A DNA stretch of 64,000 nt from Leifsonia xyli (GCA_001647635.1 CP014761.1:2170001-2234000), one strand, 5' to 3'. Numbered from the stretch's first letter, positions 44,091 to 53,219 are shown. Made by a program: numbers and translations. Notes: generated from the sequence alone by a model not told the origin.

Positions 44091-44831
44091 GTGGACATCG
44101 AGCTGGCGCGCATCCCGGCGGGCACCGTGCAACTGCACGACGCCCGGCGCAAGCGGCGCTGGACCGTCGAGCTGGAGCCGTTCGAGCTCGGGGTCTTCGC
44201 CGTGACGGAGGCCGAGGTCGCCGAGCTGATCGGCGAGCCGTCGACCCGAACGCGCCGCCCGGCGACCGGCATCAGCTGGCAGCGCGCCATCCGACTCTGC
44301 AATGCGGCGTCGGAGTGGGAGGGACTCGATCCCGCCTACACGTTCGACGGCGAGGACGTCACCTGGCACGTGGACGCGGACGGCTATCGCCTGCCGACCG
44401 AGGCCGAGTGGGAGTTCGCCTGCCGCGCGGGCTCGACCGGTCCCCACTACGGCCCGCTGCCCGAGGTCGCCTGGACGAGCGCGGACGGACTCAGCGCGCC
44501 GGCGGACGTCGGACTCCGCCTGCCCAACCTGAACGGCCTGTTCGACACGCTCGGCAACGTCTGGGAGTGGTGCTGGGACCTCCTCGACCCCGGACGCTAC
44601 GGCGACTACCGCGTGTTCCGCGGCGGCGGCTTCGCCGACGACGCCTGGAGCGTCCGGGCCTCCGTCCGTCGCGGCGGCCCTCCGCGCGCGCAGCATCCGG
44701 ATGTGGGTGTGCGGTTGGCGCGCGGTGGCTTCGACGCGGAGGGCGCGGCCCAGGGATGGTCGGCGGCCGCGGACGCGGAGCGCGCGGGCCTCGACGGACC
44801 GCTGCCACCCGGATGGACGCCGCTGCGCTGA
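44091..44831 (+). CDS. SUMF1/formylglycine-generating-enzyme-like domain protein
   Basis: 246 residues from a GTG. The FGE-sulfatase fold is marked by MDIELARIPAGTVQL at the start, GYRLPTEAEWEFACRAGS near 102-119, NVWEWCWDLL near 153-162 and FRGGGFADDAWSVRASVR near 177-194. The Cys pair needed for formylglycine formation is not evident, so it is more likely one of the non-FGE members (for example ergothioneine-synthase-like or unknown). It stands alone between two flagellar operons transcribed the other way, next to a 56-bp repeat, which suggests insertion. Confidence 0.8.
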   Translation: MDIELARIPAGTVQLHDARRKRRWTVELEPFELGVFAVTEAEVAELIGEPSTRTRRPATGISWQRAIRLCNAASEWEGLDPAYTFDGEDVTWHVDADGYRLPTEAEWEFACRAGSTGPHYGPLPEVAWTSADGLSAPADVGLRLPNLNGLFDTLGNVWEWCWDLLDPGRYGDYRVFRGGGFADDAWSVRASVRRGGPPRAQHPDVGVRLARGGFDAEGAAQGWSAAADAERAGLDGPLPPGWTPLR

Positions 44832-44837
44832 ACCGGG

Positions 44838-45554
44838 TCAGTCCAGGTCTTCGGCGGTGTCGAGGATCTTCGTGATCCGCACCGCGTAGTCCTGGTCGAT
44901 GACCACGATCTCGCCGTGCGCGATCAGGCGGCCGTTGAGGAGGACGTCCGCGGGCGAGCCGGCGGAGCGGTCCAGCTCGATGACCGCGCCGGGCTCCATC
45001 GCGAGCACGTCGCGGACCGCCATGCGCGTCCGGCCGATCTCGACCGTGAGCGCCATCTCCACGTTGCTGATGCGCGCCAGCTTGCCGCCGAGGGCGCCGC
45101 CGCCCGGGCGCTCGGAGACGGAGGCACGGCCGTGGACCGCGAACCATCCCGCGACCCCGGCGCCGCCGGACAGGGCGAAGACCGTCGTCGCCGGGTCGGC
45201 GAACAGGGCGGCGGCGTCCTCCGCGCGTGCGTCGTCCAGCACGCCGGCGCCGAGGGTGTCGCTCGCCGCCTCGAGGGCCGGCTGGAGCACATCCTGAAGC
45301 GCCACGACCGGCGAGCCGTCCGCGCCCTCGTCGACGAGGTGCGGCACCTCGAGCAGCACCACCGCGAGGTCGGCCGAGACGGCGCCGACGAAGGTCGCCA
45401 CGACCGCCTGCACGCCGACGGGCACATCCGCCCCCTGCGCGATGAGCGGCGTCAGCGGCGTGCCCGTCGGGAGCACGCGGGCGAGCGCCTCGGCGGCGGC
45501 CTGTGCCTGCCCGAGGGAGAGTCCGGAGGCGTTGGCGATGCTGGTCATGCTCAT
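44838..45554 (-). CDS. fliN: Flagellar motor switch protein FliN (long form)
   Basis: 238 residues. The C-terminal 80 residues are the SpoA domain: NVEMALTVEIGRTRMAVRDVLAMEPGAVIELDR (about 166-198) and LLNGRLIAHGEIVVIDQDYAVRITKI. The N-terminal 130 residues form an extra domain, as in the longer FliN/FliY proteins of Gram-positive bacteria. No clear CheC-type phosphatase motif is seen. It is separated from fliM by 3 bp and shares its sigma-28 promoter. Confidence 0.93.
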   Translation of the reverse strand: MSMTSIANASGLSLGQAQAAAEALARVLPTGTPLTPLIAQGADVPVGVQAVVATFVGAVSADLAVVLLEVPHLVDEGADGSPVVALQDVLQPALEAASDTLGAGVLDDARAEDAAALFADPATTVFALSGGAGVAGWFAVHGRASVSERPGGGALGGKLARISNVEMALTVEIGRTRMAVRDVLAMEPGAVIELDRSAGSPADVLLNGRLIAHGEIVVIDQDYAVRITKILDTAEDLD

Positions 45555-45557
45555 GGT

Positions 45558-46442
45558 TCAGTCCTCTGTGTCGATGATCACGCAGGCGAGACGGGAGCCG
45601 CTCGAGCCGAGGCCGGCCGAGGCGACGGTCTGTCCGCCGACGGTGAGGTCGAAGGGTCGGTGCTGCGGATGGGGCAGCGGCAGGAGGTCGCCCACCGACA
45701 GGCCCAGCACCACGCTGGGGCGTACGGTCGCGGGGGCGAGCCGCAGGGCCACCTCCACCGGGACGTGCGCGAGCTGTGCGTCGACCAGCTCCCGGGCGTT
45801 CTCTGTGCTGTGGGTCGGGTTGGTCTCGCCGAGCTGCGGCAACAGGGCCACGGCCGGGAGCGCGACGGTCGCGCGCGCCGTGTTCTCGCCCACGCGGAGT
45901 TCGAAGCCGGCGACGATCATCAGCTCGTTGGTTGCCGCTGCCTGCGCGAACTGCGAGTTGTACTGGATGGCGTCCACGCCGATCGCGGTCGTCAGCAGGG
46001 AGCCGAGCGAGTAATGCAGGTCCTCCAGCGCGTCGTCCATCAGCCGCCGCACCAGCGCGTGCTCGATCTGGGTGAACGTGCGCTCGTGGTCCACGGGCGT
46101 GCCCTGTCCGCCGAGCATCGCGTTCACCCACGAGAGCGCGGCGATGGTCGGGAACTGGATGACCGCCTTCGGTACGATGCCCTCCAGCTCGCACAGCACC
46201 ATGGCGGTCGTGGCCGGCAGCGACGCCGCGTACTCGTCGTACGTCTGCATCTGCACGGTGTCGCACTCGACCTGGCTGAGGACGCGGACCTTGGCGGTCA
46301 GCTGCGTGCCCCACTGCCGCGCGAACGTCTCGAACGCCAGCTCCAGCACCCGCGAGTGCTCGCGCGCGAGCGTGGTCGGCCGCCGGAAGTCGTAGACGGG
46401 CGCCTCGGGGGCGTCCGGCGCGGGGGCCTGCAGGATGGTCAC
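45558..46442 (-). CDS. fliM: Flagellar motor switch protein FliM
   Basis: 294 residues from a GTG. YDFRRPTTLAREHSRVLELAFETFAR (17-42) is the conserved N-terminal block, GGQGTP near 111 the middle domain, and the C-terminal SpoA domain ends in ASAGLGSSGSRLACVI. The very N-terminus lacks the usual LSQxEIDAL CheY-P-binding motif, so rotation control may differ from E. coli. First gene of the fliM-fliN transcript. Confidence 0.94.
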   Translation of the reverse strand: MTILQAPAPDAPEAPVYDFRRPTTLAREHSRVLELAFETFARQWGTQLTAKVRVLSQVECDTVQMQTYDEYAASLPATTAMVLCELEGIVPKAVIQFPTIAALSWVNAMLGGQGTPVDHERTFTQIEHALVRRLMDDALEDLHYSLGSLLTTAIGVDAIQYNSQFAQAAATNELMIVAGFELRVGENTARATVALPAVALLPQLGETNPTHSTENARELVDAQLAHVPVEVALRLAPATVRPSVVLGLSVGDLLPLPHPQHRPFDLTVGGQTVASAGLGSSGSRLACVIIDTED

Positions 46443-46450
46443 GGATGGGT

Positions 46451-46477
46451 CTATCGGCAGGTGCGGCCGTCCCGTTA
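46451..46477 (-). promoter_or_regulatory. Sigma-28-type flagellar promoter before fliM
   Basis: Minus strand: TAAC (46477-46474 on the complement), 15-bp spacer, GCCGATAG (46458-46451). It ends 8 bp before the fliM GTG, the same distance as at fliO. It is back to back with the flbD promoter, 28 bp away. Confidence 0.75.
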
Positions 46478-46505
46478 GCGGTCGCGCGAGGATACTCGGT
46501 CCCCC

Positions 46506-46532
46506 TAACGACCGACCGCGGCGCGCCGATAG
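46506..46532 (+). promoter_or_regulatory. Sigma-28-type flagellar promoter before flbD-motA-motB
   Basis: Plus strand: TAAC (46506-46509), 15-bp spacer, GCCGATAG (46525-46532), identical in both boxes and spacing to the fliO and fliM sites. The flbD ATG is 46 bp downstream, leaving room for a short leader. Confidence 0.75.
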
Positions 46533-46578
46533 TGGACTTGTGACGGCTCACCCGGAGCCGAGACCAGGATTCGCGCCC

Positions 46579-46905
46579 ATGATCGTCGTCACCCGATTGA
46601 ACGACACCCAGTTCGCGGTCAACCCCGACCTCATCGAGCGCATCCACGCCAGTCCGGACACCACTCTCGTCATGGTCGACGGGGCGAAGTTCATCGTCAC
46701 CGAGTCCATGTCCGAAGTGATCGAGAAGATCGCCGCGTACCGGGCGCGTGTGATCGCACTCGCCCACGACCTCCCCGCCGCCGGCCCGCGTCCCGTGCCC
46801 GCGCCGCCGTTGGGACTCGTGACGCTGACCGGTCTGGAAGACGACGAAGCGGTTCAGGCTCATCCCGAGGCCCGCGCCGTCCCCCTCCGAGCAAGGAAGA
46901 AGTAA
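46579..46905 (+). CDS. flbD: FlbD/SwrD-family flagellar protein
   Basis: 108 residues from the ATG at 46579. The conserved core is complete: MIVVTRLNDTQFAVNPDLIERIHASPDTT..DGAKFIVTES in outline (1-48). The remaining 50 residues are an unrelated extension rich in Pro and Ala. SwrD of Bacillus increases motor power through the stators, which agrees with its place directly before motA (TAATG overlap at 46903-46907). Confidence 0.88.
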   Translation: MIVVTRLNDTQFAVNPDLIERIHASPDTTLVMVDGAKFIVTESMSEVIEKIAAYRARVIALAHDLPAAGPRPVPAPPLGLVTLTGLEDDEAVQAHPEARAVPLRARKK

Positions 46906-47722
46906 TGGACCCGGCAACCATCATCGGCATCGTCCTCGCGTTCGGCGCCGTCGTCGCGATGGTGACGATGGAGGGCGCGCATCTCAGCTCGCTCCTCCTC
47001 CCCGCCCCCATGGTGCTCGTCTTCGGGGCGACCATCGCCGTCGGGATCGCGAGCGGAACGATCAAGGACTTCCTGACCGCGGTGAAGTCGCTCCCCCGCG
47101 CCTTCCGCGGCAAGATCGAGCCGCCGCAGCAGGTCATCGACCAGGTCGTCGGGCTCGCGGAGAAGGCGCGCGCCAACGGTCTTCTCGCCATGGAGCAGGA
47201 GGCGGAGAATGTCGATGACCCGTTCCTCAAGCGCGCGCTGCAGAACATCGCCGACGGCACCGACGGCGACGAGCTGCGCGTGCTGCTGGAGGACGAGATC
47301 GCGACCCGCTCGAAGAAGGACCGCGTCGCGGCCAAGTTCTTCAGCGCGATGGGCGGCTACGCCCCACCATCGGCATCATCGGAACCGTCGTCTCGCTCAC
47401 CCACGTGCTCGAGAACCTCGCCGACCCGGGCGAGCTCGGCCCGATGATCGCGAGCGCCTTCGTGGCGACGCTGTGGGGCCTCCTGTCGGCCAACTTCCTG
47501 TGGCTTCCGCTGGGCGCGCGCCTGCGCCGGCTCTCGGAGCTGGACGTGGAGCGGATGAACCTGCTGATGGAGGGCGTGCTCGCCGTGCAGTCCGGAAGCC
47601 AGCCGCGCCTCCTCGGCGAGCGCCTGCGCGCGATGATCCCCGGCGGCGACGCCGAGAAGGCCGGCGCCAAGCCCGCCAAGGCGTCCCGCCGGTCGAAGGA
47701 TCCCGTCGAGGAAGCCGCCTGA
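46905..47722 (+). pseudogene. motA: Flagellar stator protein MotA, frame broken near 47365
   Basis: The start is normal: IIGIVLAFGAVVAMVTMEGAHLSSLL (residues 5-30), with the first helices and the cytoplasmic domain. Near codon 154 (FFSAMGGYAP) the frame is lost at a CCCC run (47363-47366) and terminates at 47447. The rest of the protein (THVLENLADPGELGPMIASAFVATLWG and the tail) is in the -1 frame to 47722. One extra C gives a 272-residue MotA. If the deletion is real, the cell would lack this stator and be non-motile. A sequencing error is more likely, since motB follows intact 2 bp downstream. Confidence 0.85.
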
Positions 47723-47723
47723 C

Positions 47724-48557
47724 ATGGCCGCCCGCCGTCGCAAGAAGCACGAGGAGCCCGAGGAGCACGAGAACGAGGAGCGCTGGATGGCCTCCTACAT
47801 GGACATGGTCACCGTGCTCATGTGCATGTTCATCGTGCTGTTCGCCATGTCGACGGTGGACGCGAAGAAGTTCGAGCAGCTCAAGGACTCCCTCGCGACG
47901 GGGTTCGGGCAGGTCAAGACGCAGAAGGTGGACACCGCGAAGGGCGTCGTCGTGCCCCCCAAGCACGTCGACGAGTCGGGCAAGTCGACCGAGTTCGCGC
48001 TCGCGCAGCAGGAGGCGCAGAACCTGAAGCACCTGAAGGACCAGATCCAGGCCGCCCTCACCCGCGACGGGCTGCAGGACGCGGTGGAGCTGAAGATCGA
48101 CTCCCGCGGCCTGACCATCGGCCTGGTCGGCAACTCCACGTTCTTCGACTCGAACCGCGCGGAACTGAGCGCGCGCGCCCTCGCCGTGCTCAACGACATC
48201 GGCCCGGTGCTCGCGCCCGCGTCGTACGACGTGTCGGTGGAGGGCCACGCCGATCTCCGACAGCCGGGGGCGCCCTATCCCACCAACTGGGAGCTGTCGG
48301 CGGGACGCGCGACGAGCGTCCTGCGTCACCTGGTCGAGGTGAACGGCTTCCCGCAGAACCGTATCGCCGCGGTCAGCTTCGGCTCGGCCCGCCCGGTCGA
48401 CGGCTTCACGGGCACGACCGACAACGACCTCGCCCAGAACCGGCGGGTGGATGTGGTGGTGCTGTCGGCGCAGGCCGATGCGATCCGCAAGCTGATTCCG
48501 CAGGCGCTGCAGTCGCCCGAGCCGGGCACCGCCCCGGCCTCGGCCGAGAGGGGCTGA
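47724..48557 (+). CDS. motB: Flagellar stator protein MotB
   Basis: 277 residues. A charged N-terminus, one membrane helix with the ion-binding aspartate (YMDMVTVLMCMFIVLFAMS, Asp27), a plug and linker, and a C-terminal OmpA-like peptidoglycan-binding domain (STFFDSNRAELSARALAVLNDIG near 136-158, EGHAD near 174, NRRVDVVVL near 242) are all present. It starts 2 bp after motA. The Asp and motif context suggest proton coupling. Confidence 0.95.
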   Translation: MAARRRKKHEEPEEHENEERWMASYMDMVTVLMCMFIVLFAMSTVDAKKFEQLKDSLATGFGQVKTQKVDTAKGVVVPPKHVDESGKSTEFALAQQEAQNLKHLKDQIQAALTRDGLQDAVELKIDSRGLTIGLVGNSTFFDSNRAELSARALAVLNDIGPVLAPASYDVSVEGHADLRQPGAPYPTNWELSAGRATSVLRHLVEVNGFPQNRIAAVSFGSARPVDGFTGTTDNDLAQNRRVDVVVLSAQADAIRKLIPQALQSPEPGTAPASAERG

Positions 48558-48573
48558 GCGGCCGTGATCGCCT

Positions 48574-50577
48574 TCAGCGGCAAGTCGCCAGGCGGTCGAT
48601 CGCTCCGGACAGGGTCGCCGTCCCGCCGATGACGATGGCCTGTTGTGCGCCGATCTCCTGCATCGCTCTGAGCGCGTCCGGGGGAACGCACCCAGTGGCG
48701 GCGAGCAGGAGGGGCGCCCCCACCTTCCCCGCCAACGCCGCGCCGGCGAGTGCGTCCGGGAAGTTGAGTCCCGAGGCGACGACGGCGGTCTCCGAGAGGT
48801 GAAGAGCGCCGATCGCGCCGTCGGCAGCCAGGCGGACCCCTGGGAACGCATCGTCGGTGACGGCCACAGAGGTGGCGAATCGATCAGTGCCCGAGACGCG
48901 AGTGACGCTGAAGCCCGCCGCTGTCAGGCCTTCCGCGAATCCCGGGGAGATGGCGGCGGGGCCACCGACGATCTCGACGCTCGTGACGCTCGAACGCTTC
49001 AGCTGTGTGACGGTCTCGACATCGGGCGAGCGAAGGCGACCGTCGACCAGAAGCACACCCCCGCGCTTGGCGGATGCCGCCGCGCCGGCCGAGAGCGCGT
49101 CCGGGAAGGTCCAGGCCGACGCGAGCAGCATCGTGCCCGTTCCGTGCGGGAAGCCGAACTCGGTCAAGGCACGCGAGGTGGCAAAGCGGTCAGCGCCCGC
49201 GACACGCACGACGTCCGAGGGGGAACCGACGAAGTCGCGAAGCCTCCGCAGGACCGAGTCCGAGATGATCGCCGGGCCACCGACCACGACGATCCGCCGT
49301 GGGTGCAGGCGTGACAGCTCGCCGGCAACGGAGGCCGGGACCTCGTCCCCCTTCACGAGGAGCAGAGGCGCGGAGAGGGACGCGGCGACGGGCACCGTCG
49401 ACAAGGCATCGGGAAAGTTCAGGCCGCTTGCCACGAAGACCGTGTCGAGTCCGGGATCGAAGCGCGAGGTGGGAGTGAGCGTGTTGGCCGAGATGACCGC
49501 CGACGTGTCGAAGCGATCGGAGCCGGCCAGCCGTGCGGTGGTGGGATTACTCAGGTCATCGGGCCAGGTTTGCTGTTGGCCCTCGTCCAACGTGACCGGC
49601 GAAGTAAGGATTGCTCCCGCCTCCGGCACGCCGGGGAACGTGACCGCAGCGCGGTACGTGCCGGGGAATACCGTGAAGTAGTAGGAGCCGTAGTCGCCGT
49701 TCTGGCCGAAGAACTCGCCCCCCGACTGCAGGAGCGTCTGGCCGCCGTCCGGCTCCACCCGGATGAGGTAGGACTTGACGATCTCGTACGCGGACGCATC
49801 GCACGAAGGACACCGGAAGTGCCCGAATACCGAGGCCAGCGCGTACGCGATCTGATCAGCGACGGCGACATCGCCCGTGCGGGTGTCGACGGGGAACGGT
49901 CGGGTTGCGGACGGCGGGAAGCTCCAGGTTGCCCCATCCCACACCGCGCCGGACCCTTCGAACGAGACGCTGTACCTTCCGGGGAGCAGGCCGGTGATCC
50001 TGTATGTCCCGTCCGACGATGTCTTCACATAAGGCGACTGGTCCAGATCGTGCGAGTAGTTCTGCTGGACATCGCTGCGCGTCGCCACGAGCTGTCCGTT
50101 CGCGGCGACGCCGGCTGTGGTCACGACCCTGCCGGTGATGGTGGTCGGCCGTGGGAGCGTCTGGTCGAAGACGATGTCCTCGCCGAGCTCGACCGGCAGC
50201 CAGTCTCCTTCACCCGGGAGTCCGACGAACTGGGTGCGGTTGCCGTACACCGACAAGAAGCCACCCGAGCCGAGGTACTCCACGTGGAGGACGTACTCTT
50301 CGATCCCCTTCGAGCCATGCGTGGTCAGGGCGTAGTGACCGCTCGCATCCGTGAGGACCGGCACCCCGACCTTCGTCGGGCTCGCCTGCGGACTGACGTA
50401 GACGAGTCCGACGCGCGCCTCCCCCGCCCCAGCGGCATGGCCGGTGTCGCCGAGCGTGATCGTTCCCCGGATCGTGATCTCCGTCGCCGCGGTCGCTGCA
50501 GGCGCGGCGACGCCGACGCCCCCTCCGACAGCCACGAGTGCGGCGAGCACCGCCGTCACGCGCTTCGCGATCCTCAC
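48574..50577 (-). CDS. Secreted surface protein with three cell-wall-binding type 2 repeats
   Basis: 667 residues from GTG 50577, chosen because GGAAGGAG lies just before it; a start at 50610 would add 11 residues. A signal peptide (about 1-31, ending AAPAATA) is followed by two or three carboxypeptidase-regulatory/Ig-like beta domains (about 35-340; TITGRVVTTAGVAANGQ, DGTYRITGLLPGRYSV). Three CW_binding_2 modules fill the rest, each starting with a R-x-x-GxDRFxTS motif (near 349, 445 and 540) and containing GLNFPDAL or TFPDAL. The modules anchor proteins non-covalently to wall glycopolymers. No catalytic domain is seen; an adhesin or scaffold role is inferred. Confidence 0.88.
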   Translation of the reverse strand: MRIAKRVTAVLAALVAVGGGVGVAAPAATAATEITIRGTITLGDTGHAAGAGEARVGLVYVSPQASPTKVGVPVLTDASGHYALTTHGSKGIEEYVLHVEYLGSGGFLSVYGNRTQFVGLPGEGDWLPVELGEDIVFDQTLPRPTTITGRVVTTAGVAANGQLVATRSDVQQNYSHDLDQSPYVKTSSDGTYRITGLLPGRYSVSFEGSGAVWDGATWSFPPSATRPFPVDTRTGDVAVADQIAYALASVFGHFRCPSCDASAYEIVKSYLIRVEPDGGQTLLQSGGEFFGQNGDYGSYYFTVFPGTYRAAVTFPGVPEAGAILTSPVTLDEGQQQTWPDDLSNPTTARLAGSDRFDTSAVISANTLTPTSRFDPGLDTVFVASGLNFPDALSTVPVAASLSAPLLLVKGDEVPASVAGELSRLHPRRIVVVGGPAIISDSVLRRLRDFVGSPSDVVRVAGADRFATSRALTEFGFPHGTGTMLLASAWTFPDALSAGAAASAKRGGVLLVDGRLRSPDVETVTQLKRSSVTSVEIVGGPAAISPGFAEGLTAAGFSVTRVSGTDRFATSVAVTDDAFPGVRLAADGAIGALHLSETAVVASGLNFPDALAGAALAGKVGAPLLLAATGCVPPDALRAMQEIGAQQAIVIGGTATLSGAIDRLATCR

Positions 50578-50723
50578 CGGGCTCCTTCCGTGGTGAGCCG
50601 CGTCACGCACGATTCAATGCTAGCGCGCTCATGAGAGTTCTCACAGGAGAGACCGACAGCCTTTCACCTGGGCCGACGCCTCGCCGGACTCCTTACCGCC
50701 CGGTTCCTCGCGAGCGCGGACCG

Positions 50724-52229
50724 TCAACCCAGGGAGACGGCCGTCCAGGAGACGGGCGGCAGCTCGAGGGTGAGGGTGCCGTCGACGAGGTCCGCCCGCG
50801 GGGTCGGGCGAAGGCCGACGCGGGTCTGGTCCTGCAGCGTGTTCTTCGCGTAGACGTCGTTATCCCACAGCGACTGCGCCTCGCGGACGGTCGTGACGCC
50901 GAGGTCGCGCACGTCCACGGTCACGGTCTGCGTCTCGGTGAGGCTGCGGTTGACCACGAACAGCGCGGCCGTGCCGCTCGCCTCGTCGAAGGTCGCGACC
51001 GCGTCCACCAGGTCCGCCTCGCCGTAGACCGCGGTCTCGTACGTGCCCGTCGCGATCGTCGGGCGCAGCACCTCGCCGGCCGCAAGGCGACTGGTGACCG
51101 AGAACGGGAAGAACGTGGTCTGGCGCCAGGCGTCTCCGCCCGGCTCGGTCATGATCGGCGCGATCACGTTGACGAGCTGGGCGAGGGAAGCGCTGGTCAC
51201 CCGGTCGTGGTTCTTGAGCAGCGTGATCATCAGGTTGCCGAGCACGACCGCATCCGCGACCGAGTAGACGTCCTCCAGCTGGCGCGGCGCGTAGCGCCAC
51301 TCGTCGTTGACCTCCTCCGAGGCCTGGTGCTCGTCGAGGTACCAGATGTTCCACTCGTCGAACGAGATCTGGATGCGCTTCTTCTTCTTCAGCTTGTTGC
51401 CCACGTGGTCGGCCGTGGTGACGACGGTGTCGATGAAGTACTGCATGTCCACCGACGAGGCGAGGAACGAGCCGAGGTCGCCGCCGCGCTCCTGGTAGTA
51501 GGCGTGGGCGGAGATGTAGTCGACGTGGTCGTACGAGTGCTCGAGCACGGTGCGCTCCCAGTCGCCGAAGGTCGGCATCCCGGAGCCGGACGAGCCGCAG
51601 ACCACGAGTTCGAGGTCCTTGTCGGCCATCTTCATCGCCGCGGCGGTGCGGGCGGCGAGCTTGCCGTAGTCGTCGGCGGTCATGTAGCCGGTCTGCCAGG
51701 GGCCGTCCATCTCGTTGCCGAGGCACCACATCCGGATGTCGTGCGGCTCGGGCGTCCCGTTCGCGATGCGCTGGTCGCTCAGCGCGGTGCCGGACGGGTG
51801 GTTGGCGTATTCGAGGAGGTCGAGGGCCGCCTGGATGCCGCGCGTGCCGAGGTTGACGGCGAGCATCAGCTCCGAGCCGGTCAGCTTCAGCCAGCGCGAG
51901 AACTCGTCGAGGCCGACCTGGTTCGACTCCAGCGAGTGCCAGGCCAGGTCGCGGCGCACCGGGCGCTGGTCGCGCGGGCCGACCGAGTCCTCCCACCGGA
52001 AGCCGGAGACGAAGTTGCCGCCCGGGTAGCGGATGGTCGTGGAGCCGAGCTCGCGCACGAGCTCGACGACGTCGAGGCGGAAGCCGTCCTCGTTCGCGGT
52101 CGGATGGCCGGGCTCGTAGATGCCGTCGTAGACGCAGCGTCCGAGGTGCTCGACGAACGAGCCGAAGATGCGGCGGTTGAGGGGCGCGACGCGCGCGGAG
52201 CGATCGAGGGCGATACGGGTGTCAGACAT
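50724..52229 (-). CDS. GH51 alpha-L-arabinofuranosidase
   Basis: 501 residues, the usual length for the intracellular type. RIFGSFVEHLGRCVYDGIYEPGH at the N-terminus, RYPGGNFVSGFRWED at 67-81, the acid/base in LGNEMDGPWQ (Glu173), and the nucleophile in SFDEWNIWY (Glu292) identify the family. No signal peptide. It releases arabinose from short arabino-oligosaccharides brought in by the ABC system upstream in the same operon. Confidence 0.95.
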   Translation of the reverse strand: MSDTRIALDRSARVAPLNRRIFGSFVEHLGRCVYDGIYEPGHPTANEDGFRLDVVELVRELGSTTIRYPGGNFVSGFRWEDSVGPRDQRPVRRDLAWHSLESNQVGLDEFSRWLKLTGSELMLAVNLGTRGIQAALDLLEYANHPSGTALSDQRIANGTPEPHDIRMWCLGNEMDGPWQTGYMTADDYGKLAARTAAAMKMADKDLELVVCGSSGSGMPTFGDWERTVLEHSYDHVDYISAHAYYQERGGDLGSFLASSVDMQYFIDTVVTTADHVGNKLKKKKRIQISFDEWNIWYLDEHQASEEVNDEWRYAPRQLEDVYSVADAVVLGNLMITLLKNHDRVTSASLAQLVNVIAPIMTEPGGDAWRQTTFFPFSVTSRLAAGEVLRPTIATGTYETAVYGEADLVDAVATFDEASGTAALFVVNRSLTETQTVTVDVRDLGVTTVREAQSLWDNDVYAKNTLQDQTRVGLRPTPRADLVDGTLTLELPPVSWTAVSLG

Positions 52230-52277
52230 GGGTCTCCTGGTTGTGCGTGGTTCCGACGGGTGAAGAACGGTGGATGC

Positions 52278-53219
52278 TCACTTGACGCTGCCGATCGACA
52301 GCCCGCCCTGCCAGTAACGCTGGAGGGTGAGGAACGAGACGATCAGCGGGACGATCGAGATCAGCGCACCGGTGATGACGAGGTTCCACAGCGACTGGCC
52401 GCCGGTGTTCACCTGGGCCTGCGCCTGCAGGGCGCCGAGGCCGACCGTCACCGGGAACAGCTGCGGATTCGAGAACATCACCAGCGGCAGGAAGAAGTTG
52501 TTCCAGGTGCCGACGACCGACAGCAGCAGCACGGTCACGACGGCCGGGCGCATCAACGGCAGGGCGACCCGGGCGAAGATCCGGATCTCGCCGGCGCCGT
52601 CGACGCGGGCGGCATCCACCATCTCCGGCGGGATCGCCTCGTCGGTGTAGACCTTCATCAGGTAGACGGCGAACGGATTGAGCATCGACGGCAGGATGAC
52701 CGCCCACATCGTGTTCGTCAGGTGCGCGCCGCTCATGAGCACGAACAGCGGGATGACGAGCACCGTCGCCGGCACCATCACCGATCCGAGCACGATGGCG
52801 AAGAACAGCCTGCGGCCGCGGAACCCGTACATGGAGAAGCCGTACCCGGCCAGCACCGACAGCACGGTCGCACCGACACCCCCGGCGATCGCGTAAAGGA
52901 ACGAATTGCCCAGCCAGTGCGCGTACAGACCGCCCGAGTAGGTGAACAGCGACGAGATGTTCGCGAACAGGTCGAAGTTCCCGCCGAACCACAGCGGGCT
53001 CGTCTTGCCGTCGAACAGCGTCTGCTGGCTCTTGGTGCTGGCGACGATCAGCCACCAGAACGGCAGAGCGAAGTAGACGATGAACGCGGCCAGGATGATG
53101 TGCGGGATGACCTGGCGGCCGGTGCGGCGTCCCGCCGGCGCGTCCCGGCGGGCGCGGGCAGGGCGTCCGGTGCGGATGCTGCGGGTGTCGGCAGCGGGGT
53201 CGACGAGCTGAGCGGTCAT
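52278..53219 (-). CDS. Sugar ABC transporter permease (MalG-type)
   Basis: 313 residues from the ATG at 53219. Six membrane helices after a basic N-terminal tail, with the EAA loop MVDAARVDGAGEIRIFARVALPLMRPA near 213-239 that docks the ATPase. It overlaps the other permease by 4 bp. No ATPase gene is present here, so a shared MsiK-type ATPase encoded elsewhere probably energises the complex. Confidence 0.93.
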   Translation of the reverse strand: MTAQLVDPAADTRSIRTGRPARARRDAPAGRRTGRQVIPHIILAAFIVYFALPFWWLIVASTKSQQTLFDGKTSPLWFGGNFDLFANISSLFTYSGGLYAHWLGNSFLYAIAGGVGATVLSVLAGYGFSMYGFRGRRLFFAIVLGSVMVPATVLVIPLFVLMSGAHLTNTMWAVILPSMLNPFAVYLMKVYTDEAIPPEMVDAARVDGAGEIRIFARVALPLMRPAVVTVLLLSVVGTWNNFFLPLVMFSNPQLFPVTVGLGALQAQAQVNTGGQSLWNLVITGALISIVPLIVSFLTLQRYWQGGLSIGSVK

